A stretch of DNA of 64,000 bases, from positions 1 to 64,000 of the forward strand of contig CALMYL010000006.1 of the NCBI GenBank assembly GCA_937873695.1. The letters run 5' to 3'. The stretch is from an uncultured Ignavibacteria bacterium (GTDB lineage Bacteria > Bacteroidota > Ignavibacteria > Tepidaquicellales > OLB5). The notes below the pieces were generated by a model that ran no database searches, was not told the origin of the DNA, and worked only from the letters and a program-made list of their open reading frames with translations. Positions 8,146 to 16,293 of the stretch are shown in pieces (within the stretch, counting starts at the first letter, position 1; the number at the start of each line of letters is the position of its first letter). Position numbers and translations under genes: made by a program.

Positions 8146-8445
8146 ATGATAAAGTTAGTAGCAATGTATAAAACCCCATCTGATGTGGAAATGTTTGAAA
8201 AACATTACTTTGAAAAACATATGCCGCTTGTTGAAAAGATTCCCGGACTTTTAAAGTCCGAAGTATCAAAACTTAAGGATCTTCCGGGAACCGAAACGCG
8301 GTATTATATGATGACAGAGATGTATTATGATGATATGGATTCATTTAACGCAGCAATGGCTTCTCCGGAAGGCAAAGCTTCTGCAAGAGACCTGGTGAAT
8401 TTTGCAAAGGATAATGTTGATTTCTTCCTGGGGAAAGTTAAGTAG
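8146..8445 (+). CDS. EthD-family (dimeric alpha/beta barrel) protein
   Basis: 99 aa with the EthD pattern: an N-terminal strand IKLVAMYKTP, FEKHYFEKHMPLVEKIPGL, then an acidic YYDDMDSFNAAMASPEGKASARDL segment. Family members form small dimeric barrels; the name comes from an ethyl-tert-butyl-ether degradation cluster, but most members have no known substrate. No catabolic genes are nearby. It may be transcribed with the preceding transpeptidase (30-base gap). Confidence 0.85.
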   Translation: MIKLVAMYKTPSDVEMFEKHYFEKHMPLVEKIPGLLKSEVSKLKDLPGTETRYYMMTEMYYDDMDSFNAAMASPEGKASARDLVNFAKDNVDFFLGKVK

Positions 8446-8552
8446 TTAGCTGTATTTTTTAACTGTTTTTTAATTATTTTAGCAAAAAGTGGGCTTGTAT
8501 TTATTTTCTTTTTTGTCTATAATGCAATCCCAAACAGCTATAAATTGGAACA

Positions 8553-8579
8553 AAATTTATACAAAACTCGTATAAATTT
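8553..8579. promoter_or_regulatory. Palindrome upstream of tonB (candidate operator)
   Basis: AAATTTATAC (8553-8562) and GTATAAATTT (8570-8579) are perfect inverted repeats around a 7-base spacer, 39 bases before the tonB start. This may be a regulator site or an AT-rich promoter hairpin. No T-run makes it a terminator. Confidence 0.4.
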
Positions 8580-8618
8580 AAAGAATTAATAAATTGTTTT
8601 CATTTTAACGGAGGTACT

Positions 8619-9416
8619 ATGGTTACCGATAATATTGAGATCCTGCAGGATACAGGATACGGTGCAACAGAGCTAAAGAAGACATATCAGAAATATCTGC
8701 AGCGCGGGCTTGTTTTTGCAATTTTGATCCATGGCTTCATAATTGGTACATATTTGTTTGCCAATTATATAAGCAAGATGGAAGAGCAGAAGAAAAGTGA
8801 TATACAGCAGAGGATAATTAATGTGAGCGATCTTGAACCGCCGCCATCTGCAACAGATGAAGAAGAACCGCCTCCGCCCAAAATTGAAGAGCCTCCGGTA
8901 GCTCCGCCTAAAGATCTCACTGCACTGACTCCTGAGCCGGTTGCAAAGGAAAAAGCTGAAGAGCAGACCATTAAAACTCAGCAGGAGCTTGAAGAAATTA
9001 AAGCGCCTGTGGGCAATAATGATTCAGGTAAGTTCCAATTTACAGGCAACGTAAAAGTTGAAGAGAAGAAGATCGAAGAGAAGATCGAAAAGAAAGAAAA
9101 AGTAGTTGAAGAAAAAACCGTATTCCAGTCTTTTGAAGTTGAAAAGGCTCCGGAGTGTGTAAATCTTTCACAGGTCAGATCTTCAATGAAATACCCTGAA
9201 ATAGCAAGGGAAGCAGGCATGGAAGGCAGAGTAACCGTAAAAGTATTAGTTGGACCAGACGGAAATGTTATCAAGGTCGGTTCAGTAAGCGGGCCTGATG
9301 TATTCCATGATGAAGTCAGGGATAAAGCAAATAATCTGCAGTTTACACCTGGTTTGCAGAACGGAAAACCCGTTAAAGTTTGGGTTACGGTTCCGTTTAA
9401 CTTCAAGCTGAAATAG
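8619..9416 (+). CDS. tonB: Energy transducer TonB
   Basis: Couples inner-membrane proton motive force to outer-membrane receptors. One N-terminal membrane helix (about 33-50, VFAILIHGFIIGTYLF) is followed by a Pro/Glu-rich periplasm-spanning region (about 65-170) and a C-terminal TonB domain (about 180-265; YPEIAREAGMEGRVTVKVLV and PVKVWVTVPFNFKLK). A strong GGAGG ribosome-binding site precedes the ATG at 8619. ExbB and ExbD are not adjacent. The downstream order (small membrane protein, PstS-like lipoprotein, TPR protein) resembles the exbBD-tonB-pstS-TPR clusters known from Bacteroidetes, here lacking the exb part. Confidence 0.93.
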   Translation: MVTDNIEILQDTGYGATELKKTYQKYLQRGLVFAILIHGFIIGTYLFANYISKMEEQKKSDIQQRIINVSDLEPPPSATDEEEPPPPKIEEPPVAPPKDLTALTPEPVAKEKAEEQTIKTQQELEEIKAPVGNNDSGKFQFTGNVKVEEKKIEEKIEKKEKVVEEKTVFQSFEVEKAPECVNLSQVRSSMKYPEIAREAGMEGRVTVKVLVGPDGNVIKVGSVSGPDVFHDEVRDKANNLQFTPGLQNGKPVKVWVTVPFNFKLK

Positions 9417-9422
9417 TTTATG

Positions 9423-9461
9423 AATGCTGCTTTTCTGAAAAGAAAGCAGCATTATTTTTAT
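9423..9461 (+). terminator. Terminator after tonB
   Basis: AATGCTGCTTT (9423-9433) pairs with AAAGCAGCATT (9443-9453) as an 11-bp stem, followed by ATTTTTATTT. Confidence 0.75.
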
Positions 9462-9498
9462 TTAAATTTTCGGCTTTTAATTGATTCGAAAATATTAA

Positions 9499-9732
9499 TT
9501 GAAAGTATATAATTATGTAACAATAGGAATTTCCCTCATCTTTCTGGTGATGGGAATTCTTATTTTAACAGGTGCCTATAACACGGGCGAGCTGTTTAAA
9601 AACAATGAATTTTTCCGCTGGATATTCGGGGGGATACTGGTTGTATACGGAATTTTCAGGGCCTACAACGCATACTTAAAAATGCAGAATCATGGCAGAA
9701 AATTAAGATATTACGACCGGGACGAAGAATAG
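9499..9732 (+). CDS. Small two-helix membrane protein in the tonB-pstS cluster
   Basis: 77 aa with two predicted membrane helices (about 6-25 and 42-60) joined by a short polar loop, and a charged C-terminal tail KLRYYDRDEE. TTG is the likely start. No known domain is recognised; position between tonB and a PstS-like lipoprotein gene suggests a conserved cluster member of unknown role. It lies downstream of the tonB terminator and so may have its own promoter or depend on readthrough. Confidence 0.7.
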   Translation: MKVYNYVTIGISLIFLVMGILILTGAYNTGELFKNNEFFRWIFGGILVVYGIFRAYNAYLKMQNHGRKLRYYDRDEE

Positions 9733-9765
9733 AACATAATCCTCACATAATCTGTTTAAAATAAT

Positions 9766-10707
9766 ATGAAAGCAAAAACAAAAATAATATTGCTTTTTAC
9801 TGCGCTTTTAAGTGCGGCGGTATTTAACGCTTGTGATTATACGGTAAAAAAATCAGCTTCAACCACCGGCGAGCTTACCGTAGGAGTTGATGAAGGTATT
9901 TCACCAGTTGTACAGGAAGAAGCATCTGAATTTATGAGGCTGAACAATGAATCCAAAATTACCCTTAATGTAAAGACCACAAAAGAAGTTATCGCCGATC
10001 TGAATAACGGAACGTATAAATCTGTAGTTGTTGGCAGAGAGCTTACTAAAGAAGAAGCAGATATTTTTGCCAATAATAAAATTGAACTTAAAAAAACCGC
10101 TTTCGCGCTTGACGGTATCGGTGTGATAGTTAACCCAAAGAACCCTGTTGCCAAGCTTAATTTCAATGAGCTCAGAAGGATCTTTATGGGCGAGCAAAAG
10201 GAATGGAACTCACTTGATGGCGATAACAAAGATGTTTACAGCGGAAAGATCAAAGTTTTTATCGCAAGGAAGAATGCTTCTATTCACGATATTTTCAAGC
10301 AGAAAGTGCTTGCCGGCGCTGAGTTTGGCGCAAACGATGTGATCTGCAGCACATCATCGCAGATGATGCGCGAGATCAAACAGGATGAAAACGCTATCGG
10401 ATTTATTTCAATGGCGTGGATAACCGTTTCAAACGATACACTTGATGAATCGGTTAAACCGCTTAAGATAGCGGCTGTTGATCCTAATACAGGCGCAATA
10501 GGCAATTATGTCGGGCTTCACCAGGGTTATATCGCAAATAAGACGTATCCCCTGATTACGGAAGCATTTATACTTACTACCGATTTTTCCATGAATCTAT
10601 CGGTAGGATTTTCAAGTTTTATGGCCTCTTATGACGGGCAGAGGATTGTTCTGAAATCGGGTCTGGTTCCGGTAACGCAGCCGGTGAAAATTATTCAGCT
10701 GAATTAA
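9766..10707 (+). CDS. PstS-like phosphate-binding-type lipoprotein
   Basis: Periplasmic-binding-protein fold of the PstS (PBP-like) family. The lipoprotein signal ends at FNAC, so C23 would be lipidated. The mature part has the features of this family: GELTVGVDEGISP, GIGVIVNPKNPVAKL, FNELRRIFMGEQKEWNSL and IGFISMAW. The transporter genes pstC, pstA and pstB are absent nearby; instead it follows tonB. In Bacteroidetes such stand-alone PstS-like lipoproteins are linked to TonB/ExbBD rather than to an ABC transporter. A phosphate ligand is not established. Confidence 0.85.
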   Translation: MKAKTKIILLFTALLSAAVFNACDYTVKKSASTTGELTVGVDEGISPVVQEEASEFMRLNNESKITLNVKTTKEVIADLNNGTYKSVVVGRELTKEEADIFANNKIELKKTAFALDGIGVIVNPKNPVAKLNFNELRRIFMGEQKEWNSLDGDNKDVYSGKIKVFIARKNASIHDIFKQKVLAGAEFGANDVICSTSSQMMREIKQDENAIGFISMAWITVSNDTLDESVKPLKIAAVDPNTGAIGNYVGLHQGYIANKTYPLITEAFILTTDFSMNLSVGFSSFMASYDGQRIVLKSGLVPVTQPVKIIQLN

Positions 10708-10804
10708 AATTCAGCTGAATGAAGAGTGAGTTAAGTTATAAGAGAGCTATTTTAAGAAGTTAGAGAGAGCTATTTTAAGAAGTTAGAAAGAGCTATTTTA
10801 AGAG
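10693..10804. repeat. Duplicated palindrome and 23-bp tandem repeats after the pstS-like gene
   Basis: The self-complementary ATTCAGCTGAAT occurs at 10693-10704 (end of the coding region) and again at 10709-10720, separated by TAAA. Then GAGCTATTTTAAG recurs at 10744, 10767 and 10790, a 23-base tandem period with nearly identical units. The array is non-coding and precedes the TPR gene. Confidence 0.7.
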
Positions 10805-10927
10805 ATCCCGGGTTACAAATTTTTACACATATAACAGCTTATAATCGAAACAATAAATCATAAAAAATACTTTAAAATTAAGAACAAAGTATAATTAAGC
10901 TAAACTAAAAATTTAATATTATTTGAT

Positions 10928-12388
10928 ATGTTTACTAAATATATGTTAAGAGCGGTTATGTTTTTCATGATATTTGCTGCAGCGGTTAATGCGCAGGATA
11001 ATCTTGAAAAAGGTATGAATGCAATCAAACGAGGCGATTACCTTGGCGCGCTGAATTTGTTGAAGGGAGTTTCAAAAGATTCATATGAAGCTAATTTATA
11101 TTACGGAATTGCATTGTTCCAGACGGGGTCTGTAAAAGAAGCAGAAAAATTCCTTAAGGATGCGATCAAAAAAGATGAAGAACGCCCGGAAGCTTATTCA
11201 GCTTTGGGTGAACTCTATTCATCACAGAAAAATTACGGCGAAGCTTCTTCGCAGTTCGAAAAAGCGAAGAAATACCTTCCGCTTAACAAAACAAAAGACG
11301 ACCTTGAAAAATCTGAAATTGAAACAATAATAGATGTTTTAAGCGCAGAAGCGGATAATTTTATTGCTGATGGCAAGGTTGATAAAGCTATTTCATCGTT
11401 AACTATGGCAAAAACATATGATGACAAGAATCCTATGATTTACGTAGGACTTGGTGATGCGTATCTTGCACGCGGAGCGTTTGACCCGGCTAAAACGAAT
11501 TATGACCAGTCGCTCAAATTGAAACCAAATTATGCCCCGGCATTATTCGGTTTGGGCAAAATTTCATTTAAACAGAAAAAATACAGTGCTGCGCTTGAAA
11601 ATTATATTAAATCAACAGAAGCAGATAATAATTTCGCGCCTGCATTTTTCGAAAAAGGATTGATGTTTTACCTGCTTGATAAGTTCACAGATGCAATTGA
11701 AGCGTTTGAAAGATATGACGTATTAGTACCGGGTTCACCAAGAGGAAAAACATACCTTGCAAAAGCCCGTTACGGTAAAGGCGAGTATGATGAAGCTATG
11801 ACCATACTTAATGATGTACTTGCTATTGATCCTAATTACAGCGAAGCCAATAAGTACGCTGCATATGTAATGATCGAAAAGAAAGACTACGTAAAAGCTG
11901 AAGAATATTTCAGCAAAGTAAAGCCTGAAGAACTTAACGCCGAAGATTACCAGAAATGGTCAAAGATCTACGTGGATAAAAAAGAATTTGCAAAAGCATA
12001 CGAGCTTCTGGATAAAGCAGTAGCGCTGGATCCAAATGACGAAAACACATACTTTGAATACGGTAAAGCAATGTTTGCAGAACAGAAATACGGTGATGCA
12101 AGAGTTAAATTTGGTAAAGCAATTGAGCTAGGAATACTTAATGTAGCGGCTTACGTATATGCAGGGATTTGCGATTTCTACCTGAACGAATTTGATAAGG
12201 GTGCAGAAATTCTTACTAAAAGTATGGAGCTTAACCCAAATATCGCAAGCGCATATTTATGGCGCGCAAACAACTATGCGGGTGTATCAAAGAATGCTGA
12301 GGCTTGCGCTGATTACCAGAAGTACCTGACGTTTGAGCCAAACGATACGTTTGCACAGGAACAGGTTAAGAAATTCTGCGGAAAGTAA
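10928..12388 (+). CDS. Secreted tetratricopeptide-repeat protein
   Basis: 486 aa. An N-terminal signal peptide (cleavage near VNAQ, residue 23) is followed by about twelve TPR units across the whole mature protein, recognisable by repeated patterns such as ALFGLGKISFKQKKYSAALE and AYVMIEKKDYVKAEEYF. TPR superhelices serve as protein-protein scaffolds; this one is predicted periplasmic. It follows the tonB and pstS-like genes, the order found in related Bacteroidetes clusters, so a role alongside TonB is plausible but unproven. The M20 peptidase gene starts 24 bases downstream and may be co-transcribed. Confidence 0.88.
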   Translation: MFTKYMLRAVMFFMIFAAAVNAQDNLEKGMNAIKRGDYLGALNLLKGVSKDSYEANLYYGIALFQTGSVKEAEKFLKDAIKKDEERPEAYSALGELYSSQKNYGEASSQFEKAKKYLPLNKTKDDLEKSEIETIIDVLSAEADNFIADGKVDKAISSLTMAKTYDDKNPMIYVGLGDAYLARGAFDPAKTNYDQSLKLKPNYAPALFGLGKISFKQKKYSAALENYIKSTEADNNFAPAFFEKGLMFYLLDKFTDAIEAFERYDVLVPGSPRGKTYLAKARYGKGEYDEAMTILNDVLAIDPNYSEANKYAAYVMIEKKDYVKAEEYFSKVKPEELNAEDYQKWSKIYVDKKEFAKAYELLDKAVALDPNDENTYFEYGKAMFAEQKYGDARVKFGKAIELGILNVAAYVYAGICDFYLNEFDKGAEILTKSMELNPNIASAYLWRANNYAGVSKNAEACADYQKYLTFEPNDTFAQEQVKKFCGK

Positions 12389-12412
12389 GATAACAAAAGA
12401 ACTGAACAAACT

Positions 12413-13783
12413 ATGAGCAACATAACGGATTTTATTAAGAGCAATAACGAGAGATACTTGAATGAGCTTAAACATTTTTTAAGCTATCCAAGCATAAGCA
12501 CTGACCCTGAAAACAAAAAAGATGTTCTGGAATGCGCTGAATATTTGAAGCAGCATATGGAGTCTATAGGCATGCAGAATGCCAAAGTATATCCAACTAA
12601 GGGTCACCCGGTTGTTTATTCAGAGTGGCTGAATGCAGGCGCTGATAGACCCACTGTGCTTATTTACGGACATTATGACGTGCAGCCAGTTGATCCAATT
12701 GAATTGTGGACATCGCCGCCGTTTGAGGCAGAAGTGCGGGGTGAAAATCTCTACGCACGCGGCTCTGCCGATGATAAAGGGCAGGTGTTCATTCATTTAA
12801 AGGCAATAGAAGCGCATTTAAGCCGGAACAAATCTTTGCCCGTAAATATCAAATTACTGATAGAAGGTGAAGAGGAAATAGGTAGCGTACATTTGGGTGA
12901 TTTTATAAAGGATAATACCGAATTGCTTAAATGTGATGTAATTGTTGTATCTGATACCTCAATGTTTTCCAAAGAGCTTCCTGCATTAGGCTACGCTTTA
13001 AGAGGTTTGTGCTATATGCAGATAGATCTTGTTGGTCCAAACCGCGATCTGCATTCTGGTCAGTATGGCGGTGCGGTTGAAAATCCCATTAACGCACTTG
13101 CTGAAATGATATCAAAGATGAAGGATGCTGACGGCAGGATATTGATTGACGGATTCTATGATGACGTTGCTCCTTTAAGTAAGGAAGAAAAAGATAACTT
13201 TGCAAAACTTCCGTTTGATGATAAGGAATATGCTGCGGGTCTTGAAGTAGACGCGCTGGCAGGTGAAAAAGGCTACACCACACTAGAGAGATTATGGTCA
13301 AGGCCCACACTGGATTGTAACGGTATATGGGGCGGGTTTACAGGTGAAGGAGCGAAGACAGTGCTCCCGTCAAAAGCTTCGGCTAAGATCAGTATGAGGC
13401 TTGTGCCTAACCAGGACCCCGATAAGATTGCTCAATTGTTTGTTGATTATGTTAAGAAGATAACTCCCAAAGGTATTAAAGCCGATGTTTACGGACAGCA
13501 TCACGGCAAACCGTGGATATCGCCTATTGACAGCAAATGGAATAAAGCTGCGTTCAGGGCGCTTAAAGCGGGATTCGGCAAAGAGCCTGTGTATATGAGA
13601 GAGGGCGGCTCTATACCAATTGTATTTACACTTGAAGAATATTTAAAAGCACCTACGGTGCTGCTTGGTTTCGGCCTGCCGGATGAAAACGCGCACTCAC
13701 CTGATGAGCATCTGAATATGAACAATTTCTATAATGGTATTTTAACTAGTGCCGATTTCTATGAAGAGCTTGCAAAAGCTTAA
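12413..13783 (+). CDS. M20-family metallopeptidase (dipeptidase)
   Basis: 456 aa zinc peptidase of the M20 family (carnosinase/CNDP-like). Metal and catalytic motifs are visible in order: YGHYDVQPVDP (about 82-92), ARGSADDKGQ (about 118), IEGEEEIGS (about 150) and NAHSPDEH near the C-terminus. A dimerisation domain lies between. Substrate is probably small peptides. No signal peptide is present, so it is cytoplasmic. Start at 12413 gives a normal family N-terminus. Confidence 0.93.
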   Translation: MSNITDFIKSNNERYLNELKHFLSYPSISTDPENKKDVLECAEYLKQHMESIGMQNAKVYPTKGHPVVYSEWLNAGADRPTVLIYGHYDVQPVDPIELWTSPPFEAEVRGENLYARGSADDKGQVFIHLKAIEAHLSRNKSLPVNIKLLIEGEEEIGSVHLGDFIKDNTELLKCDVIVVSDTSMFSKELPALGYALRGLCYMQIDLVGPNRDLHSGQYGGAVENPINALAEMISKMKDADGRILIDGFYDDVAPLSKEEKDNFAKLPFDDKEYAAGLEVDALAGEKGYTTLERLWSRPTLDCNGIWGGFTGEGAKTVLPSKASAKISMRLVPNQDPDKIAQLFVDYVKKITPKGIKADVYGQHHGKPWISPIDSKWNKAAFRALKAGFGKEPVYMREGGSIPIVFTLEEYLKAPTVLLGFGLPDENAHSPDEHLNMNNFYNGILTSADFYEELAKA

Positions 13784-13820
13784 AAGACCTAATTGGATTG
13801 AAATTACTTTAACATTAGTT

Positions 13821-13828
13821 TATCTTTG
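13821..13828 (+). promoter_or_regulatory. TAnnTTTG-type -7 box
   Basis: TATCTTTG matches the consensus and precedes the DUF3098-like gene by about 47 bases. No strong -33 TTG is seen at the usual spacing. Confidence 0.35.
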
Positions 13829-13875
13829 AAGTACGATTGAAGTTAATACAATAAATAACAAGAGTTTAAAACAGT

Positions 13876-14193
13876 ATGCAGCCAAAAACTAAAGGTAAAA
13901 AAACACAGATAGGTAAATCAAAGGGCCCCAAAAGAGAGTTTTCTTTTCCGCTGGAAAAAGAGAACTTTATGATAATTGGGTTAGGAGTAGCGCTGCTTAT
14001 TGTAGGGTACTTCTTAATGTCAGAAAATTCTGTAGATGGCTTTTTGCCGACAGTTGTTGCGCCGATTTTGTTAGTTGCAGGATATTGCGTTGTGATACCT
14101 TACGGCATTTTAAAGAAACCTAAGAGCGAAATGATTGCAGCGGCAACAGAAAACGCACCTGAGGCTGAAACATCAAATATAAAGACAAGTTAA
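13876..14193 (+). CDS. Two-helix membrane protein, DUF3098-like
   Basis: 105 aa: a basic cytoplasmic N-terminus (KTKGKKTQIGKSKGPKR), two membrane helices (about 34-51 and 58-80) and a charged tail. The layout and the FPLEKENFMIIGLGVALLIVG segment fit DUF3098, a small membrane family of Bacteroidetes often near cell-division or envelope genes. Function unknown. A terminator follows directly. Confidence 0.7.
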   Translation: MQPKTKGKKTQIGKSKGPKREFSFPLEKENFMIIGLGVALLIVGYFLMSENSVDGFLPTVVAPILLVAGYCVVIPYGILKKPKSEMIAAATENAPEAETSNIKTS

Positions 14194-14217
14194 ATTCAAA
14201 ATCATAGTTTATTATTT

Positions 14218-14246
14218 AAAGGAGAGTGAATAATCTCTCCTTTTTT
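14218..14246 (+). terminator. Rho-independent terminator
   Basis: AAAGGAGAG (14218-14226) pairs with CTCTCCTTT (14235-14243), followed by further T residues. Confidence 0.75.
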
Positions 14247-14251
14247 GTATC

Positions 14252-14282
14252 TTGCAGGTATCATAATAATGACTTAATTTTG
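14252..14282 (+). promoter_or_regulatory. Promoter of the second toxin-antitoxin operon
   Basis: A TTG element (14252-14254) lies 20 bases before TAATTTTG (14275-14282), matching the Bacteroidetes TTG/TAnnTTTG arrangement. The antitoxin start follows after 22 bases. Confidence 0.5.
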
Positions 14283-14304
14283 ATAAAATAATGATAACAA
14301 TTAT

Positions 14305-14583
14305 ATGCCAATAATAAAACCAATATCTGCGTTAAGGAATAAATCCAAAGAAATATCGAAGTTGGTTCACGAAAGCCGGGAACCGGTATTTATTACAAAG
14401 AACGGTGAAGGTGATATGGTGCTGATGTCTATGCCGGAGTATGAAAAACTAACATTTGAAAAAGTATTGATTAGTAAGTTAGATGTAGCAGAAAAGGAAT
14501 TTGCTAAAGGAGAAAGAGGAAAAGATGCTTTTGAGGTAATTGAAAGATTAAGGAAAAAACATAGATCAGCAAAAGCAAAATGA
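14305..14583 (+). CDS. Phd/YefM-family antitoxin
   Basis: 92 aa. The N-terminal half has the Phd/YefM DNA-binding fold: MPIIKPISALRNKSKEISKL, then the beta-hairpin EPVFITKNGEGDMVLMSMPEYE. The C-terminal half is charged and helical and should wrap the toxin. Stop and start of the next gene overlap by four bases (ATGA), the usual translational coupling. Such antitoxins repress their own operon together with the toxin. Confidence 0.92.
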   Translation: MPIIKPISALRNKSKEISKLVHESREPVFITKNGEGDMVLMSMPEYEKLTFEKVLISKLDVAEKEFAKGERGKDAFEVIERLRKKHRSAKAK

Positions 14584-14873
14584 GAATAAAGCTTTTACCT
14601 GCTGCCGAAAGCGACCTTGAGGAAATATATGATTACTTGTATCCGGAAAGTCCGGGCTACGCTGATGAATTTCTAAATAAATTTTACTCTTCTCTTAAGA
14701 AACTTGAAAGATTTCCCAGATCCGGGAAGATTACTGACATTTTTAATCTTAGCAGAGCTGGTTACAGATACTTCAAAATGGGAAAATATTATATTTATTA
14801 TAAGATAGAAGAAAGTACAATTTATATATTCAGGATAATTCACACAGCAAGAGACCAAAGCACAATTTTATAA
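14580..14873 (+). CDS. RelE/ParE-superfamily toxin
   Basis: 97 aa with the ParE-like pattern: LLPAAESDLEEIYDYLYPES at the N-terminus, the helical core KFYSSLKKLERFPRSGK, the strand YRYFKMGKYYIYYKIEE and the terminal IFRIIHTARDQSTIL. ParE toxins poison DNA gyrase and RelE toxins cleave mRNA. The segment around AESDLEEI and the terminal HTARD are more like ParE, but target cannot be decided by eye. Forms an operon with the upstream Phd-type antitoxin. Confidence 0.9.
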   Translation: MRIKLLPAAESDLEEIYDYLYPESPGYADEFLNKFYSSLKKLERFPRSGKITDIFNLSRAGYRYFKMGKYYIYYKIEESTIYIFRIIHTARDQSTIL

Positions 14874-14875
14874 TA

Positions 14876-14907
14876 AATAACCCCGGCACCACAGTACCGG
14901 GGTTATT
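14876..14907. terminator. Bidirectional terminator between convergent genes
   Basis: AATAACCCCGG (14876-14886) and CCGGGGTTATT (14897-14907) form a perfect 11-bp stem between the toxin gene (+) and the beta-barrel gene (-). The stem ends are A/T-rich on both sides. Confidence 0.75.
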
Positions 14908-14951
14908 AACGTCATTGAGTATAGAAGGATGGAACTCGTGCTGCTTTGAAT

Positions 14952-15569
14952 TTATAATTTGAACTTTACGCCGCCTGTTATCTGGATTCCATAGTTCTTT
15001 ACTGTTACAGTCGTTGTCTGTTTCCATATATTAGAAAGACCAAAACCATAACCTGCCTGTATAAAGAGATCTGTTTTATTGGCAACATTGAAGTCTAGCC
15101 CTCCGCCAAAAAGCAAGCCAAAGTCAATAGTTTCGTATGCCGAAGAAGCATCAACATCTGCGGTTTGTGTGCCATTGCTCTGTTCTTCACTTGCAGAAAC
15201 TCTTATTCCCAGAACCGGACCCCCAACAAGGTAAGGCTTTACTTCAGTTAAGGGAAATTTTACTTTTAATAAAGCGGGAACCTCAAGATAATTTAGTTTG
15301 TCGGTAAAAGTAGCTCCGCCATTTGTTATCTGGAAACCTTTCATTGTGAATCTCAGACCGGTTGATACCCCTATGTTCCTGGATATTCCAATATCAAGTA
15401 CGCCGCCTATTATTAAGCCTGTTCTTGAATTGGATGTCTGTGAAGGGGTAATGCTTACGTTCGCAAGATTCAAGCCGCCTTCAAGACCAATTGAGAGTGA
15501 TGGCTGTGAGTATACGGTAATTGTTGATATTGCAAGAATTGCTGCAAGTAAAATTGTTTTAAGCTTCAT
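14952..15569 (-). CDS. Outer-membrane beta-barrel protein (PorT-like)
   Basis: 205 aa with a signal peptide (cleavage after VYSQ, about residue 21) and alternating amphipathic strands with many Gly and aromatic residues, ending in VKNYGIQITGGVKFKL. The N-terminal GLEGGLNLANVS pattern is typical of the outer-membrane beta-barrel family common in Bacteroidetes. Probable eight-stranded barrel; function unknown. It lies 35 bases downstream of a small lipoprotein gene on the same strand and is likely co-transcribed with it. Confidence 0.85.
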   Translation of the reverse strand: MKLKTILLAAILAISTITVYSQPSLSIGLEGGLNLANVSITPSQTSNSRTGLIIGGVLDIGISRNIGVSTGLRFTMKGFQITNGGATFTDKLNYLEVPALLKVKFPLTEVKPYLVGGPVLGIRVSASEEQSNGTQTADVDASSAYETIDFGLLFGGGLDFNVANKTDLFIQAGYGFGLSNIWKQTTTVTVKNYGIQITGGVKFKL

Positions 15570-15604
15570 TTTTTTCTCCTTTAGTTTTTTGATATGATAG
15601 TGAT

Positions 15605-15991
15605 TTATGGAATTGTTAAGTTAGCCGTTGCTGTGTATCCCTGGTTTAGCGAATCGGTACCTGTAAAACTGAACTGCCACTGCTGACCCGAGGTAACGCC
15701 GGTGTATTCATTTGGATACGCCCAAACTTCATTTCCTGTATAAAGCTGGTTTGAATTATCTGTAATGGTATCAGAAAATCCATTTGTACCAAGTATCATT
15801 TGGCTTACTCTTACGCTTACATTGGGCTGCCAGGTGAACTGTACGCCGTTTGTACTTTGCTGAACTCCCATTGTAAAAGTAACGTTATTGTTACCCTGAC
15901 CCAATAAACCCGTTCCTGTATTATTGCCGCAAGCTGCTATTAGTACAGCCAGTAAGAACACCGGGATAAAAAGTAATAATGTTTTTTTCAT
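15605..15991 (-). CDS. Small lipoprotein
   Basis: 128 aa. Signal with lipobox LIAAC, followed by a Gly/Asn-rich linker and a beta-rich domain (about 35-128) with regular polar and aromatic alternation that suggests an immunoglobulin- or fibronectin-like sandwich; no family is recognised. The start at 15991 is chosen over the ATG at 16009 because AAAGGA lies nine bases upstream and the protein then begins MKKTLLLF, a canonical signal. First gene of a two-gene unit with the beta-barrel protein. Confidence 0.75.
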   Translation of the reverse strand: MKKTLLLFIPVFLLAVLIAACGNNTGTGLLGQGNNNVTFTMGVQQSTNGVQFTWQPNVSVRVSQMILGTNGFSDTITDNSNQLYTGNEVWAYPNEYTGVTSGQQWQFSFTGTDSLNQGYTATANLTIP

Positions 15992-16055
15992 TTTATTGTT
16001 TCCTTTCATATTAAGTTGCGAATAATCTAATCCCCCAAACCCATAATTTTCTGAA

Positions 16056-16151
16056 TTCGTCGGCTATACGATGCTCCAGGAAGTGTTATGGAGTGTTCGG
16101 GGGATGAATAATATTTTATTGAGTATTGAATGCATCATATAGCCTGACGAA
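16056..16151. repeat. Long-range inverted repeat in a divergent intergenic region
   Basis: The arm at 16056-16074 and the arm at 16132-16151 are complementary over about 18 of 20 positions (TTCGTCGGCTATACGATGC against a copy with one extra base and one change), separated by 57 bases. The element lies in the leader of the lipoprotein operon and upstream of the divergent NSPYF-type gene. Either a structured leader or a small foldback insertion. Confidence 0.55.
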
Positions 16152-16259
16152 GCAAACTTAATCTCTGAAAAACGTTCTTCAAAAGTAAAATTTTTCCGGT
16201 TTTAGAAAAAATTTTACCTCCGCCTTTGAAAAAAACACTCTTTTTAAGAGATTTTTGAG

Positions 16260-16267
16260 TATTTTTG
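16260..16267 (+). promoter_or_regulatory. TAnnTTTG-type -7 box
   Basis: TATTTTTG lies 26 bases before the GTG start of the downstream gene; a supporting -33 element is not clear. Confidence 0.35.
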
Positions 16268-16293
16268 TATATTCGTTTTAGAAAAATTTGTAA

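Noticed and set aside
10741-10804. Possible CRISPR or iteron origin
   Set aside because: Three contiguous 23-bp units without spacers, no replication gene or DnaA boxes nearby.
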